From Rouxiella silvae (GTDB taxonomy: Bacteria > Pseudomonadota > Gammaproteobacteria > Enterobacterales > Enterobacteriaceae), in the NCBI RefSeq assembly GCF_002093625.1, contig NZ_MRWD01000017.1, positions 1-64,000 of the forward strand: DNA of 64,000 nucleotides. The letters run 5' to 3'. The translations under genes were made by a program, and so were the position numbers. The notes under the pieces are model-generated. The model worked only from the letters and a program-made list of their open reading frames with translations, did not search any database and was not told the origin of the DNA. The number at the start of each line of letters is the position of its first letter. Within the stretch, counting starts at the first letter, position 1. Positions 53,144 to 62,812 of the stretch are shown here, piece after piece.

Positions 53144-54259
53144 ATGCTGACTATTTTGAATGAAGATTTATCCATGCAGCCCGATCACCGGCTGTCCATT
53201 GACGGCGTCGTACTGACCGCGCTGGATGAAAGGTTGATGTCCTTATCACTCACTGATAATCGCGGCTTTGAGGCGGACAGATTGGAGCTGACCATTGACG
53301 ACAGTGACGGGCGGGTTGTTATGCCGTCAAGGGGGGCGAAAATAGCCGTGGCGATTGGCTGGGCCGGTAAACCCCTGGTTGATAAAGGACTGTTTACGGT
53401 CGATGAAATCACCCATCAAGGGCCGCCTGACCGGTTAATTATTGCTGCGCGAAGTGCTGACTTTCGAGAAACTTTTAACGTCAAACGTGAGTACAGCTGG
53501 CATAACGTCAAAGTGAGTGATGTTGTCTCGGCCATCGCAGGGCGTTATGACCTTATCCCGGCGGTCAGCGCGTCACTCAAAGATATTGAGATTGACCATG
53601 CTGACCAAACGAATGAGTCAGATATCAGTTTTTTAACCCGCATGGCCGAAATGCTGGGCGCGATTGCGACCATCAAGAACGGTCAATTACTTTTCATCGT
53701 GCCAGGCATGGGGGTGTCGCAAAGTGGCCGCGTACTGCCTGCCGTCATGATCACTCGCGCCTCGGGCGATGGGCACTCTTTTCGTATCGCCGACCGCGAC
53801 GCCTACACCGGCGTTCAGACTTACTGGCTGGATCTGAATTTTGGCAAGAAAAAGCCCACAACGGTGAAACGCCGCAGGAAGAAAAAGCCGGTAGCCGTTA
53901 CCCCTGCCTCAAGCAAAAAGGAGGGGGATTACATGGAGGGTGCGGAGGGTAACGTTTTTGTTATGCGTAAAACCTTCAAGACCGAGAGAGCAGCCAAGCG
54001 GGCAGCGGCGGCAAAGTGGCGTGAGTTGCAACGGGGGGCGGCGGAATTCAGTATTACCCTGGCACGCGGCAGAGAGGATTTATACCCTGAATTGCATGCC
54101 AACGTCAGCGGGTTTAAGCCCATTATCGACCAGGCAGACTGGGTTATTCACCGGGTCACCCATTCCATTGACGATAGCGGATTCTTGACAGTGCTTGAGC
54201 TGGAAGTGAGGTTAACCAGTTGGGATGACGCAGAAGAGGACGACGGGGAAACAGAGTAG
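53144..54259 (+). CDS. D: Late gene D tail protein (P2 gpD)
   Basis: 371 aa (P2 D 387). LSIDGVVLTALDERLMSLSLTDNRGFEADRLELTIDDSDG and WAGKPLVDKGLFTVDEITHQGPPDRLII match P2 D, the baseplate hub equivalent of T4 gp27. A Lys/Arg-rich linker (KKPTTVKRRRKKKP) occurs near 235-250. Here it is divergent from FI instead of following U. Confidence 0.95.
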   Translation: MLTILNEDLSMQPDHRLSIDGVVLTALDERLMSLSLTDNRGFEADRLELTIDDSDGRVVMPSRGAKIAVAIGWAGKPLVDKGLFTVDEITHQGPPDRLIIAARSADFRETFNVKREYSWHNVKVSDVVSAIAGRYDLIPAVSASLKDIEIDHADQTNESDISFLTRMAEMLGAIATIKNGQLLFIVPGMGVSQSGRVLPAVMITRASGDGHSFRIADRDAYTGVQTYWLDLNFGKKKPTTVKRRRKKKPVAVTPASSKKEGDYMEGAEGNVFVMRKTFKTERAAKRAAAAKWRELQRGAAEFSITLARGREDLYPELHANVSGFKPIIDQADWVIHRVTHSIDDSGFLTVLELEVRLTSWDDAEEDDGETE

Positions 54260-54318
54260 ATTAATATTTAGACTTATCTTAAAATAAGTTGAAATTAATC
54301 TGACAGCGGTGGTGTCTC

Positions 54319-54558
54319 ATGTTTACCTGTCCAAAGTGCGGCGCAAGCGCTAAAACCCGAACCAGCGTGATGCTGAGTAACGAAGTCAGACGCAGCTACC
54401 ATCAATGTAATAACCTATCCTGTGGCAGTGCTTTCACCACGCTTGATGCAGTAGAGCACTTTCTCAATAACGTATTACCCATGAAAGCGAATGCCGTCCC
54501 TAAAGGTTTATTCCCCAACTCAAATTACGGGGAAGACCAGCTTACCCTTTCACTCTGA
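54319..54558 (+). CDS. ogr: Late transcription activator Ogr/Delta
   Basis: 79 aa (P2 Ogr 72). Zinc-binding Cys4-x2-Cys7-x22-Cys30-x4-Cys35, the defining Ogr pattern, is intact. Activates late promoters by binding TGT-N12-ACA and the RNA polymerase alpha subunit. Follows D and is closed by a terminator hairpin. Confidence 0.96.
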   Translation: MFTCPKCGASAKTRTSVMLSNEVRRSYHQCNNLSCGSAFTTLDAVEHFLNNVLPMKANAVPKGLFPNSNYGEDQLTLSL

Positions 54559-54569
54559 AGAACCGTTAA

Positions 54570-54593
54570 GCCCCAGATATCTGGGGGTTTTCA
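54570..54593 (+). terminator. Terminator after ogr
   Basis: An 8-bp self-complementary stem (CCCCAGAT with ATCTGGGG, 54571-54586) is followed by GGTTTTC on the plus strand. Confidence 0.75.
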
Positions 54594-54720
54594 GACTTAA
54601 TTGTTTGACGTTTTCGGAGAGATGTCTTGTATTGTAATGACAGCTTACTAACGTAAAATGTAAAAGCAGCAATAGATTGTATTACACACATTTGTGAAAA
54701 TAAAAATAAGGAAATAAACA

Positions 54721-55017
54721 ATGGCGAACATGGTTTTTTGCCGAGGTTGCGGTAAAGAAATTCATGAGTCAGCAAGAAGCTGTCCTCATTGTGGCGCAAC
54801 GAGTCTTAGTGCTGGTAATAAAAATCGAATCACAGCGGCGCTATTGGCATTCTTCCTAGGTGGCATCGGCGCACATAAATTTTATCTGGGCAGAACTGGT
54901 CAAGGTATACTTTACCTAATCTTCTTTTGGACGTTGATTCCGTCCGTACTCGCATTCATAGAATTCATCGTATACTTATGTTCTTCAGATGAAAACTTTG
55001 CAAAAAAATACGGCTAA
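54721..55017 (+). CDS. Zinc-ribbon and TM2-domain membrane protein (cargo beside attR)
   Basis: 98 aa. An N-terminal zinc ribbon CRGCGKEI...CPHCG (C-x2-C, C-x2-C) is followed by a TM2 domain: TAALLAFFLGGIGAHKFYLGRTGQG, turn, then a second helix (LYLIFFWTLIPSVLAFIEFIVYLC). An AAGGAA site precedes it. It sits between ogr and attR with its own terminator, outside the late operon, so lysogenic expression is likely. Function unknown. Confidence 0.85.
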   Translation: MANMVFCRGCGKEIHESARSCPHCGATSLSAGNKNRITAALLAFFLGGIGAHKFYLGRTGQGILYLIFFWTLIPSVLAFIEFIVYLCSSDENFAKKYG

Positions 55018-55035
55018 CTCCGTAGCATGCATTAA

Positions 55036-55067
55036 TAAAAAAGGCCCCTTTTAGGGGCCTTTTTTTT
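55036..55067. terminator. Bidirectional terminator at the right prophage end
   Basis: AAAAAGGCCCCT pairs with AGGGGCCTTTTT around a 3-base loop, with A- and T-tracts on both sides. It shields copA from prophage transcription and the reverse. Confidence 0.9.
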
Positions 55068-55072
55068 CGAAG

Positions 55073-55090
55073 TGTGGTCGCGTTGTGGAC
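55073..55090. repeat. Integrase arm-type binding repeats, right pair
   Basis: TGTGGTC (55073) and TGTGGAC (55084) with the same 11-base period as the left cluster at 18599-18646. Confidence 0.65.
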
Positions 55091-55130
55091 AGTGTTAATA
55101 AAAATCCTTTTCTATCAACATAATATTGCA

Positions 55131-55156
55131 TTGACCTTCCCCTTGCTGGAAGGTTT
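55131..55156 (+). promoter_or_regulatory. attR core = copA -35 element and CueR operator
   Basis: TTGACC (55131-55136) is the -35. The perfect dyad ACCTTCC-N7-GGAAGGT (55134-55154) is the CueR box lying in an over-long 19-20 base spacer. A TATTGT/TATATC -10 region follows at 55157. The same 19-base core is repeated at attL. Copper induction of copA should therefore survive lysogeny; only bases upstream of the -35 are phage-derived. Confidence 0.9.
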
Positions 55157-55226
55157 ATTGTATATCACGAGTAGGAATTGACCACTTAATCATTAAAACT
55201 GGGCATAACCGCCCCAAGGATATTTT

Positions 55227-57776
55227 ATGTCAAATACCACCGTATTGACTTTACAAGGCCTGTCCTGTGGCCACTGTGTAGCTTCAACGCGTAAGGCTCT
55301 GGAAGCCGTTGCTGGTACGCAAGACGTTGAGGTCACTATTGATAAGGCCGTAGTTAAAGGCGAAGCAAGCAGCCAAAGCCTGATCGATGCCGTCGAAAAT
55401 GCGGGCTACCACGCTCAGTTGGCAACGGAGAATGCATCCCCAAAATCTGAGCCGCTGACTCTCCCTGAAGCTTCCGTGCCGGAACGTCAGTCAGCGGCCA
55501 CTTCTTTTGTTCCGGCATCCGTCGAAAAACATCCTACAGCCGAAGGCGAAAGCGTTCAGCTTCTGCTCAGCGGGATGACCTGCGCCAGCTGTGTAAGCAA
55601 GGTTCAGCGTGCACTGGAAAAAGTCAGCGGTGTGACACGGGCAAGCGTTAATCTGGCTGAGCGTAGCGCATTGGTGCAAGGGGCAGAAAATGCCGATGCG
55701 CTGATTGAAGCTGTCGAAAAAGCAGGTTATGGCGCAGAAATTATTATCGATGAAACCCTGCGTCGTGAACGACAGCAGCAAACGGCGCGCAGCAGTATGA
55801 TCCGCTTTAGCTGGCAGGCGGCATTAGGTTTGGCGGCCGGCATCCCACTGATGGCCTGGGGGTTGTTGGGCGGTGAGATGATGGTTACCGCCAGTAATCA
55901 AAATGGCTGGCTCGTGGTCGGCATACTCACGCTGGCGATTATGGTTATCGCCGGTGGGCATTTCTATCGCAGCGCCTGGAAAAGCCTGATGCACGGCAGT
56001 GCCAACATGGACACCCTGGTTTCACTGGGCACCGGCGCAGCGTGGATATTCTCGTTTATGGTCACGCTGTGGCCCGAAGCTTTTCCTATGCAGGCACGAC
56101 ACTTGTATTACGAAGCGAGCGTGATGATAGTCGGGCTGATTAATCTCGGGCACGCACTGGAGCAACGGGGTCGTCAGCGATCGTCGAAAGCACTGGAACG
56201 TTTGCTGGATCTCACTCCTCCCACGGCGAGAGTTATCACCGACCAAGGTGAAAAGACGCTGGCTCTGTCTGAAGTTCAACCGGGTATGCTGCTGCGCCTG
56301 ACTACCGGCGATCGCGTGCCGGTTGACGGTGAGATTCATCAGGGCGAAGCCTGGTTTGACGAGGCGATGCTGACCGGCGAGCCTATCGCTCAGCATCGAA
56401 GATTGGGCGAGAAGATAAGCGCGGGTACGCAGGTCAAAGACGGCAGTGTGCAGTTCATAGCCAGCGCCGTGGGCGGTCAAACCCAGCTATCGCGCATCAT
56501 TAATCTGGTACGTGAAGCACAAAGCAGCAAGCCGGAGATAGGCAAGCTGGCCGACAGAATTTCGGCCGTATTTGTTCCCATAGTGGTCGCTATTGCACTG
56601 CTGAGCGGCGCCGTGTGGTACTTTTTCGGCCCGCAACCGCAGCTGATGTACACGCTGGTGATCGTCACAACGATATTGATCATTGCCTGCCCTTGCGCCT
56701 TGGGTTTAGCAACGCCAATGTCGATTACCGCGGGCGTTGGGCGTGCTGCCGAGTTTGGCGTGTTGGTCAAAGACGCCGACGCATTGCAAAAGGCCAGTAC
56801 TCTCACCACGCTGGTGTTTGATAAAACCGGCACGTTAACCGAAGGCAAGCCACAGGTGGCAGAAATCCACCTGTTTAACCATACGGAAGAAGAGCAGGCA
56901 CTGCGCTGGGCCGCATCGCTGGAGCAAGGATCTCATCATCCCCTGGCGCAGGCCATTGCGGACAAAGCCGCCAGCATGGCGAAAACCGAGATTATCAACT
57001 TTCGCACTCTCGGCGGTTTAGGCGTGAGTGGTAACAGTGGCGACACCTCACTCCTGCTGGGCAACAGGGCACTGCTTGAACAACAGCAAATAGACTGCGG
57101 CATTGCTGACGCCCTGCTGTCGCAACAGGCGTCACAAGGCTTTACCCCTGTTTTGCTCGCTGCGGCAGGTAAAGTTGTTGCCGTATTCTCGATACGCGAT
57201 TCGCTGCGTGAAGACAGCGCGGAGGCCCTGCAACGCCTGCATCAGCAAGGGTACAAGCTGGTGATGCTTACCGGTGACAATGAGCTTACTGCTCGGGCCA
57301 TCGCCAAACTTGCCGGTATTGATGAGGTGATCGCTGGCGTACGCCCGGAGGGCAAAGCCGAGGCGGTGAAAACGCTGCAGGCGCGGGGTGAACAGGTGGC
57401 AATGATTGGCGACGGTATTAATGATGCACCAGCGCTGGCACAGGCAGACGTGGGGATAGCGATGGGAGGCGGCAGCGATGTTGCCATCGAAACGGCGGCC
57501 ATTACCTTGATGCGCCCTAGCCTGCACGGTGTGGCCGATGCGCTGGCATTGTCTCAAGGTACGCTGCGAAACATGAAACAAAACCTGTTGGGTGCCTTCA
57601 TTTACAACGTGATAGGTATTCCTGTGGCCGCAGGCGTACTTTATCCACTCACTGGCACATTGCTGAGTCCGATTGTCGCCGGAGCGGCTATGGCGCTGTC
57701 CTCCATCACCGTGGTCGCCAATGCTAACCGGCTGCTGCGTTTTAAGCCGAATAAATTTGTCGCTCACAAAAAATAG
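55227..57776 (+). CDS. copA: Cu(I)-exporting P1B-type ATPase CopA
   Basis: 849 aa. Two N-terminal heavy-metal domains (GLSCGHC at 11-17, GMTCASC at about 116-122), eight membrane helices, the transport CPC (Cys488-Pro-Cys490), phosphorylation DKTGT (Asp532), TGE phosphatase motif, the HP motif in GSHHPLA and hinge GDGINDAP. Pumps Cu(I)/Ag(I) from cytoplasm to periplasm. Controlled by CueR through the promoter at attR. Confidence 0.97.
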   Translation: MSNTTVLTLQGLSCGHCVASTRKALEAVAGTQDVEVTIDKAVVKGEASSQSLIDAVENAGYHAQLATENASPKSEPLTLPEASVPERQSAATSFVPASVEKHPTAEGESVQLLLSGMTCASCVSKVQRALEKVSGVTRASVNLAERSALVQGAENADALIEAVEKAGYGAEIIIDETLRRERQQQTARSSMIRFSWQAALGLAAGIPLMAWGLLGGEMMVTASNQNGWLVVGILTLAIMVIAGGHFYRSAWKSLMHGSANMDTLVSLGTGAAWIFSFMVTLWPEAFPMQARHLYYEASVMIVGLINLGHALEQRGRQRSSKALERLLDLTPPTARVITDQGEKTLALSEVQPGMLLRLTTGDRVPVDGEIHQGEAWFDEAMLTGEPIAQHRRLGEKISAGTQVKDGSVQFIASAVGGQTQLSRIINLVREAQSSKPEIGKLADRISAVFVPIVVAIALLSGAVWYFFGPQPQLMYTLVIVTTILIIACPCALGLATPMSITAGVGRAAEFGVLVKDADALQKASTLTTLVFDKTGTLTEGKPQVAEIHLFNHTEEEQALRWAASLEQGSHHPLAQAIADKAASMAKTEIINFRTLGGLGVSGNSGDTSLLLGNRALLEQQQIDCGIADALLSQQASQGFTPVLLAAAGKVVAVFSIRDSLREDSAEALQRLHQQGYKLVMLTGDNELTARAIAKLAGIDEVIAGVRPEGKAEAVKTLQARGEQVAMIGDGINDAPALAQADVGIAMGGGSDVAIETAAITLMRPSLHGVADALALSQGTLRNMKQNLLGAFIYNVIGIPVAAGVLYPLTGTLLSPIVAGAAMALSSITVVANANRLLRFKPNKFVAHKK

Positions 57777-57913
57777 GCAGGTTTAGCCATCACCGACTCT
57801 GTTTATCAATAAAAGCTCTGTTGATAGGTAATTGTGCGTTAGAGAGTTTTCCCCCTGTTCCAATCTGCCCGTTAGCGCTAGCATGAAAGGCAATTGGAAC
57901 AGGGAGACAACGC

Positions 57914-58723
57914 ATGATTTGGGATTTATTACACCGACTGGCTCGCTGGACTGGGCTCATTCCTCCCGCACAGTATCCCTACCCCGCTATCGATATTACG
58001 CTTGCCGGCGGGCGTAAATTTCATCTGGTAGGCAGCATCCATATGGGCACAGAAAACATGTCGCCGCTGCCTAAGCAGTTAATCCGTAAGGTCTCACAGG
58101 CAGATGCTCTGATCGTTGAGGCAGATATCAGCGGCAGTGAATCGCCTTTTGGAGAGCCAGAAGGTCTGGCTCCGCTCAGTGAACGCCTCGAAATACAGCA
58201 GTATCAGCAGATTGAGTGCCTGTGCGACGAAATAGGCATCCCGATGTATTCCCTCTCAGACCTGCCTTGTTGGCAAATTGCCCTGATGTTACAGGCGACT
58301 CAGGCACAGCGTTTAGGACTACGGGGTGAATACGGCATCGATTACCAGCTGCTAAGCGCGGCTAAAAACCAGAATAAAAAGGTCATTGAGCTTGAAGGTG
58401 CGGAGCAGCAGCTCAAATTGCTAAAACAATTACCCGAAGACGGGCGCAGCCTGCTTGATGACACTCTCACCCACTGGCACACTAATGCCAGACTGTTGCA
58501 AACGATGATTGGCTGGTGGCTCGACAGCCATCCTTCGACAGGTATCAGCCAACTGCCCGCCACCTTTGGTAATGCGCTTTATGACGTGCTAATGCACCAA
58601 CGCAATCAGAGCTGGAAAAAGCAGTTGGAAAGCATGCCCGCAGGGAACTATGTGGTCGCGGTAGGTGCACTGCATTTGTATGGTGAAGGGAATCTTCCCA
58701 GCCTGTTAAATCAAAAAAGTTAA
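57914..58723 (+). CDS. ybaP: TraB/GumN-family protein YbaP
   Basis: 269 aa (E. coli 264). The paired family motifs are VGSIHMGTENM near the N-terminus and VGALHLYGEGNL near the end, whose histidines and glutamates form the putative metalloprotease site; EADISG lies between. Biological role not established. Downstream of copA as in E. coli. Confidence 0.92.
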   Translation: MIWDLLHRLARWTGLIPPAQYPYPAIDITLAGGRKFHLVGSIHMGTENMSPLPKQLIRKVSQADALIVEADISGSESPFGEPEGLAPLSERLEIQQYQQIECLCDEIGIPMYSLSDLPCWQIALMLQATQAQRLGLRGEYGIDYQLLSAAKNQNKKVIELEGAEQQLKLLKQLPEDGRSLLDDTLTHWHTNARLLQTMIGWWLDSHPSTGISQLPATFGNALYDVLMHQRNQSWKKQLESMPAGNYVVAVGALHLYGEGNLPSLLNQKS

Positions 58724-58747
58724 TTGCGCTGTTGTCCTTTTTGAGAC

Positions 58748-58844
58748 AAAAAAATGGCCAATATTTCTATTGGCCAGTCAAAGAGGAATTTCATTTTTAT
58801 TAATTATCGCGGCAGCATGAAGTTCTTGAGGAATCCATGCCGGC
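58748..58844 (-). ncRNA. chiX: Small RNA ChiX (MicM)
   Basis: Between ybaP and ybaK, the position of chiX in E. coli. The minus strand contains the conserved single-stranded seed AATGAAATTCCTCTTTGAC. It is followed by the terminator hairpin TGGCCAATA/TATTGGCCA and seven T residues. ChiX is an Hfq-bound RNA that silences chiP and other targets until chitooligosaccharides titrate it. The 5' segment before the seed differs from E. coli. The 5' end is estimated from the promoter. Confidence 0.88.
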
Positions 58845-58850
58845 GCGCGT

Positions 58851-58879
58851 AGGTTAGCAACGTGATTGTCATCTGGCAA
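58851..58879 (-). promoter_or_regulatory. Putative chiX promoter
   Basis: Minus-strand -35 TTGCCA, a 17-base spacer and -10 TAACCT (58856-58851). It would start the RNA near 58844. Confidence 0.6.
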
Positions 58880-59020
58880 CTCTCAATTGCTCAAAAAACG
58901 CGCTTGGCGCTCGAATTTCATACTTTGTTCTTTAGTATCAAAAGATTGTGTAATGTGATTATTTTTTAGCTAATCAAGTTGTGCGCCTAATGCGCCAACT
59001 TTGTTACATGGAAAAGAAAA

Positions 59021-59500
59021 ATGACGCCCGCCGTAAAGCTTCTGGAAAAAAATAAAATCAGTTTCACCCTGCATCCCTATGAACACAGCAGTGATGAGAC
59101 CAACTTTGGTGATGAAGCGGTAAAAAAACTCGGACTGGATGCCGCACAGGTTTATAAGACGTTATTAGTGGCGCTTAACGGTGAAGCAAAAAACCTGGCT
59201 GTAGCCATTACCCCCGTCGCCACCCAGTTGGATCTTAAAAAAGTCGCCAAGGCGCTGGGGGCAAAAAAAGCTGATATGGCTGACCCACAACTGGCGCAGC
59301 GCGTGACCGGTTACCTGGTCGGCGGCATCAGCCCACTAGGGCAGAAAAAACTGTTGCCGACGGTTATTGACAGCCCCGCGCAGCAGTTCACGACCATTTT
59401 TGTCTCTGGCGGCAAGCGAGGGCTCGATCTTGAGCTCTCGGCGGCAGATCTTTGCCGCTTACTCAACGGGCGCTTTGCGGAAATAGCAAAACGCGATTAG
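59021..59500 (+). CDS. ybaK: Cys-tRNA(Pro)/Cys-tRNA(Cys) deacylase YbaK
   Basis: 159 aa, the E. coli length. The editing domain is recognised from THPYEHSS-like [18 protein letters not shown] (invariant Lys), [14 protein letters not shown] and the C-terminal [13 protein letters not shown]. It hydrolyses Cys mischarged on tRNA-Pro. Stands alone on the plus strand. Confidence 0.96.
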   Translation: MTPAVKLLEKNKISFTLHPYEHSSDETNFGDEAVKKLGLDAAQVYKTLLVALNGEAKNLAVAITPVATQLDLKKVAKALGAKKADMADPQLAQRVTGYLVGGISPLGQKKLLPTVIDSPAQQFTTIFVSGGKRGLDLELSAADLCRLLNGRFAEIAKRD

Positions 59501-59600
59501 TTTTTTTCTCTCACCCTTAAAATTACCCAATAGATTTCGAGATGCAGGAAGGTCGCTTACTCGCCAGCAACGCGAAAGATGACGGGGAAAGAGTCAAATT

Positions 59601-60818
59601 ATGACCGATCGTAGTGAAGTACACATTCAGAAGAAAGACAGCGCGTTGAAAGGTACTGCATTTAAGATACTTACGGCGATTAGCGTGTCGCACCTGCTTA
59701 ACGATATGCTGCAGTCGCTTATTCTGGCGATTTATCCGCTGTTGCAAAAAGAATTTACCCTGAGCTTCACACAAATCGGGATGATTACGCTCACCTATCA
59801 GATAACAGCTTCTCTACTCCAGCCGCTAATTGGCCACTACACCGATAAGCACCCTAAACCTTATTCGCTACCGGTTGGTATGGGCTTCACGCTGGCTGGT
59901 TTGCTGTTGCTGGCGGTTGCGCAAAGCTTTGGCGTGATACTCATCGCCGCAGCGCTGGTTGGGACTGGCTCATCCATATTTCACCCCGAGTCCTCGCGGG
60001 TGGCACGCATGGCGTCAGGCGGTCGCCACGGTTTGGCGCAATCGCTTTTTCAGGTGGGTGGTAACTTCGGCAGCGCGCTAGGTCCCCTGTTAGCGGCAAT
60101 TATCATTGCGCCTTACGGCAAAGGTAACGTGGCATGGTTTTCACTTGCCGCTCTGCTGGGCATGGTGGTGCTGCTGCAAGTCAGTAGATGGTATAGCCAC
60201 CAGCAACAGTTGGCTAAAAAACGCGGACCCGTTCCTGTGCAGGTGAGTATTTTGCCAAGACGCACCGTGGCCCTCTCGCTCGGCATTCTGCTGGTATTGG
60301 TGTTTTCAAAATATTTTTATCTGACTAGCCTGAGCAGCTACTACACTTTTTACCTCATTCATAAATTTGGCGTCTCTATTCAGGAAGCGCAGTTTCATCT
60401 GTTTGGCTTCCTGCTTGCCGTAGCCGCCGGAACCATCATTGGCGGCCCAATCGGTGACAAGATTGGCCGTAAATATGTTATTTGGGTGTCAATACTCGGC
60501 GTCGCGCCCTTTACCCTGCTCTTACCACACGCCAATCTGTTTTGGACCAGCGTACTAAGCGTGATTATCGGCGTCATTCTAGCCTCAGCGTTCTCCGCTA
60601 TTCTGGTGTTTGCTCAGGAGCTTATTCCCGGGAAAGTAGGCATGGTATCGGGACTGTTCTTTGGACTGGCCTTCGGTATGGGCGGACTGGGTGCGGCTAT
60701 ACTAGGCTATGTGGCCGATAAAAAAGGAATAGAGGAGGTCTATCAAATATGTGCATTCCTCCCGCTTTTAGGAATACTGACCGCCTTTTTGCCAAATATC
60801 GAACGTAAATCCACTTAA
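59601..60818 (+). CDS. fsr: Fosmidomycin-resistance-type MFS efflux protein
   Basis: 405 aa with 12 membrane helices. The first-loop MFS motif reads GHYTDKHPKP, the FHPESSRVARMASGGRHGLAQSLFQVGGNFGSALGP segment is typical of Fsr, and GGPIGDKIGRK is the second-half motif. It exports fosmidomycin and possibly other compounds. Order ybaK-fsr-ybaL differs slightly from E. coli, where ushA lies between. Confidence 0.93.
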   Translation: MTDRSEVHIQKKDSALKGTAFKILTAISVSHLLNDMLQSLILAIYPLLQKEFTLSFTQIGMITLTYQITASLLQPLIGHYTDKHPKPYSLPVGMGFTLAGLLLLAVAQSFGVILIAAALVGTGSSIFHPESSRVARMASGGRHGLAQSLFQVGGNFGSALGPLLAAIIIAPYGKGNVAWFSLAALLGMVVLLQVSRWYSHQQQLAKKRGPVPVQVSILPRRTVALSLGILLVLVFSKYFYLTSLSSYYTFYLIHKFGVSIQEAQFHLFGFLLAVAAGTIIGGPIGDKIGRKYVIWVSILGVAPFTLLLPHANLFWTSVLSVIIGVILASAFSAILVFAQELIPGKVGMVSGLFFGLAFGMGGLGAAILGYVADKKGIEEVYQICAFLPLLGILTAFLPNIERKST

Positions 60819-61045
60819 AACATTATATTAAAGGCTGATAATTCACTTTATGAACGCAAGGATATCGTTTTTTTATCAGCCATTTTCATGTTAATGCAGT
60901 GCAAATGAGCTCTTCAGCTAATTTTCTTGGCATTACTCGCATTTATCAACTTTAAAGCACTATTTTTTCACCTAAGGCGAGTTTTTTAAATTAAACTGAA
61001 AGTACCAGGTTCACGCTGTTCCGTGCATAACGAGAGGGAATCTTG

Positions 61046-62734
61046 ATGCATAATTCTACCCCCTTAATTACGACGATTGTAGGAGGCTTAGTTCTCGCCT
61101 TCCTCTTGGGTATGTTAGCTAACCGGCTGCGCATTTCGCCTTTGGTTGGCTACCTCGCCGCCGGCGTTTTAGCCGGCCCCTTTACCCCCGGTTTTGTCGC
61201 AGACACCTCACTTGCCCCCGAATTAGCCGAAATTGGCGTTATCTTGCTGATGTTTGGCGTAGGCCTCCATTTTTCCCTGAAAGACTTATTGGCAGTGAAA
61301 TCCATTGCCATCCCCGGTGCTATTTTGCAGATTGCCGTCGCCACCGTGCTGGGTATGGGGCTTTCTCACCTGATGGGTTGGGACCTGACCAGTGGACTGG
61401 TATTTGGCCTTTGTCTGTCAACCGCCAGTACCGTTGTGCTGCTGCGTGCGCTCGAAGAACGGCAGCTTATCGACAGCCAGCGCGGGCAAATCGCCATTGG
61501 TTGGCTGATTGTTGAAGATTTAGCGATGGTGCTGACGCTGGTTCTGCTGCCAGCGATTAGCAATATGATGGGCAGCCAGCAGATGAGCGCGGGACATTTA
61601 CTTACCGAACTGGCCATCACGCTGGGCAAAGTTGTTGCCTTTATTATTCTGATGATCGTCGTCGGTCGTCGCCTGGTGCCTTGGATCTTGGCTAAGTCTG
61701 CCGCCACTGGCTCCCGCGAGCTGTTTACTTTAGCCGTGCTGGCACTGGCGCTGGGTATTGCTTTTGGCGCCGTTGAATTCTTCGATGCTTCTTTTGCCCT
61801 CGGTGCCTTCTTTGCCGGAATGGTACTTAACGGGTCTGAGCTCAGCCAACGGGCAGCACACGACACGTTGCCACTGCGCGATGCCTTTGCGGTGCTGTTC
61901 TTTGTTTCGGTTGGCATGCTGTTTGACCCGATGATCCTTATCCACGAGCCGTTGGCGGTGCTGGCAACCTTGGCAATTATTCTGTTTGGTAAATCTGCTG
62001 CCGCCTTCGCACTGGTCAAAATGTTTGGCCATTCGCAGCGCACCGCATTGACCATTTCAGTCAGTCTGGCGCAGATCGGTGAGTTTGCCTTTATTTTAGC
62101 CGGACTAGGTATCACCCTCGGCATGCTTTCCGAGCATGCGCGCAATCTGGTGCTGGCGGGATCAATATTGTCGATCATGCTCAATCCTCTGCTGTTCTCA
62201 CTGCTTGAACGCTACCTCGCCAAGACGGAGATCATTGAGGACCAAAGTATTGAGGAGATCATTGAAGATGAAGCACAGATGCCGGTCTCATTCTGCGATC
62301 ACGCACTGATCGTTGGCTATGGCCGAGTAGGCAGCCTGCTGGGAGCCAGACTGATACAGCAGGGAATTCCGATGGTGGTGATTGAAAACTCCCGTCCACG
62401 CGTTGAAGCACTGCGTGAACAGGGGATAAGTGCAGTACTCGGTAATGCAGCCAATCAGGAAATCATGGAATTGGCGGGCCTCGACTGTGCGCGCTGGCTG
62501 CTGTTGACTATCCCCAACGGCTACGAGTCGGGTGAAATTATTGCCTCAGCGCGAACCAAGCGCCCCACTATCGAGATCATTGCCCGCGCGCACTATGACG
62601 ATGAGGTCACCTACATCATGGCGCGTGGCGCGAACAAAGTGGTTATGGGCGAGCGCGAGATAGCTAACAACATGCTCGACTCACTCAATATTGGCCAGGA
62701 AATACCGCCAAAGCCCGAAAGCTGCCCGGCGTAA
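61046..62734 (+). CDS. ybaL: CPA2-family K+/H+ antiporter YbaL
   Basis: 562 aa from the ATG at 61046 (a TTG precedes it in frame). The membrane half has 12-13 helices and the KefB-like LCLSTASTVVLLRALEERQL segment. The C-terminal half is an RCK/TrkA-N domain beginning ALIVGYGRVGSLLG, which binds nucleotide and gates transport. E. coli YbaL has 558 aa. Confidence 0.95.
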   Translation: MHNSTPLITTIVGGLVLAFLLGMLANRLRISPLVGYLAAGVLAGPFTPGFVADTSLAPELAEIGVILLMFGVGLHFSLKDLLAVKSIAIPGAILQIAVATVLGMGLSHLMGWDLTSGLVFGLCLSTASTVVLLRALEERQLIDSQRGQIAIGWLIVEDLAMVLTLVLLPAISNMMGSQQMSAGHLLTELAITLGKVVAFIILMIVVGRRLVPWILAKSAATGSRELFTLAVLALALGIAFGAVEFFDASFALGAFFAGMVLNGSELSQRAAHDTLPLRDAFAVLFFVSVGMLFDPMILIHEPLAVLATLAIILFGKSAAAFALVKMFGHSQRTALTISVSLAQIGEFAFILAGLGITLGMLSEHARNLVLAGSILSIMLNPLLFSLLERYLAKTEIIEDQSIEEIIEDEAQMPVSFCDHALIVGYGRVGSLLGARLIQQGIPMVVIENSRPRVEALREQGISAVLGNAANQEIMELAGLDCARWLLLTIPNGYESGEIIASARTKRPTIEIIARAHYDDEVTYIMARGANKVVMGEREIANNMLDSLNIGQEIPPKPESCPA

Positions 62735-62812
62735 TTTTCTGATTAAACATACAATCTTCTGCGTCATGAACGGTGTAGCCAACGCCGCTACCCTGTTCAG
62801 GGCGACGAGGAT

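Noticed and set aside
52996-53175. A 60-residue N-terminal extension of the sheath protein
   Set aside because: Family homology begins at MDNYHHG, and the extension would be translated from DNA that holds the Ogr box and promoter and overlaps the start of D.
54566-54799. A minus-strand 77-codon frame opposite the TM2 gene
   Set aside because: It overlaps the ogr terminator and the ribosome site and N-terminus of a well-supported plus-strand gene.
58801-58870. A 22-codon peptide on the minus strand between ybaP and ybaK
   Set aside because: It overlaps the ChiX promoter and 5' end; the region is better explained by the small RNA.
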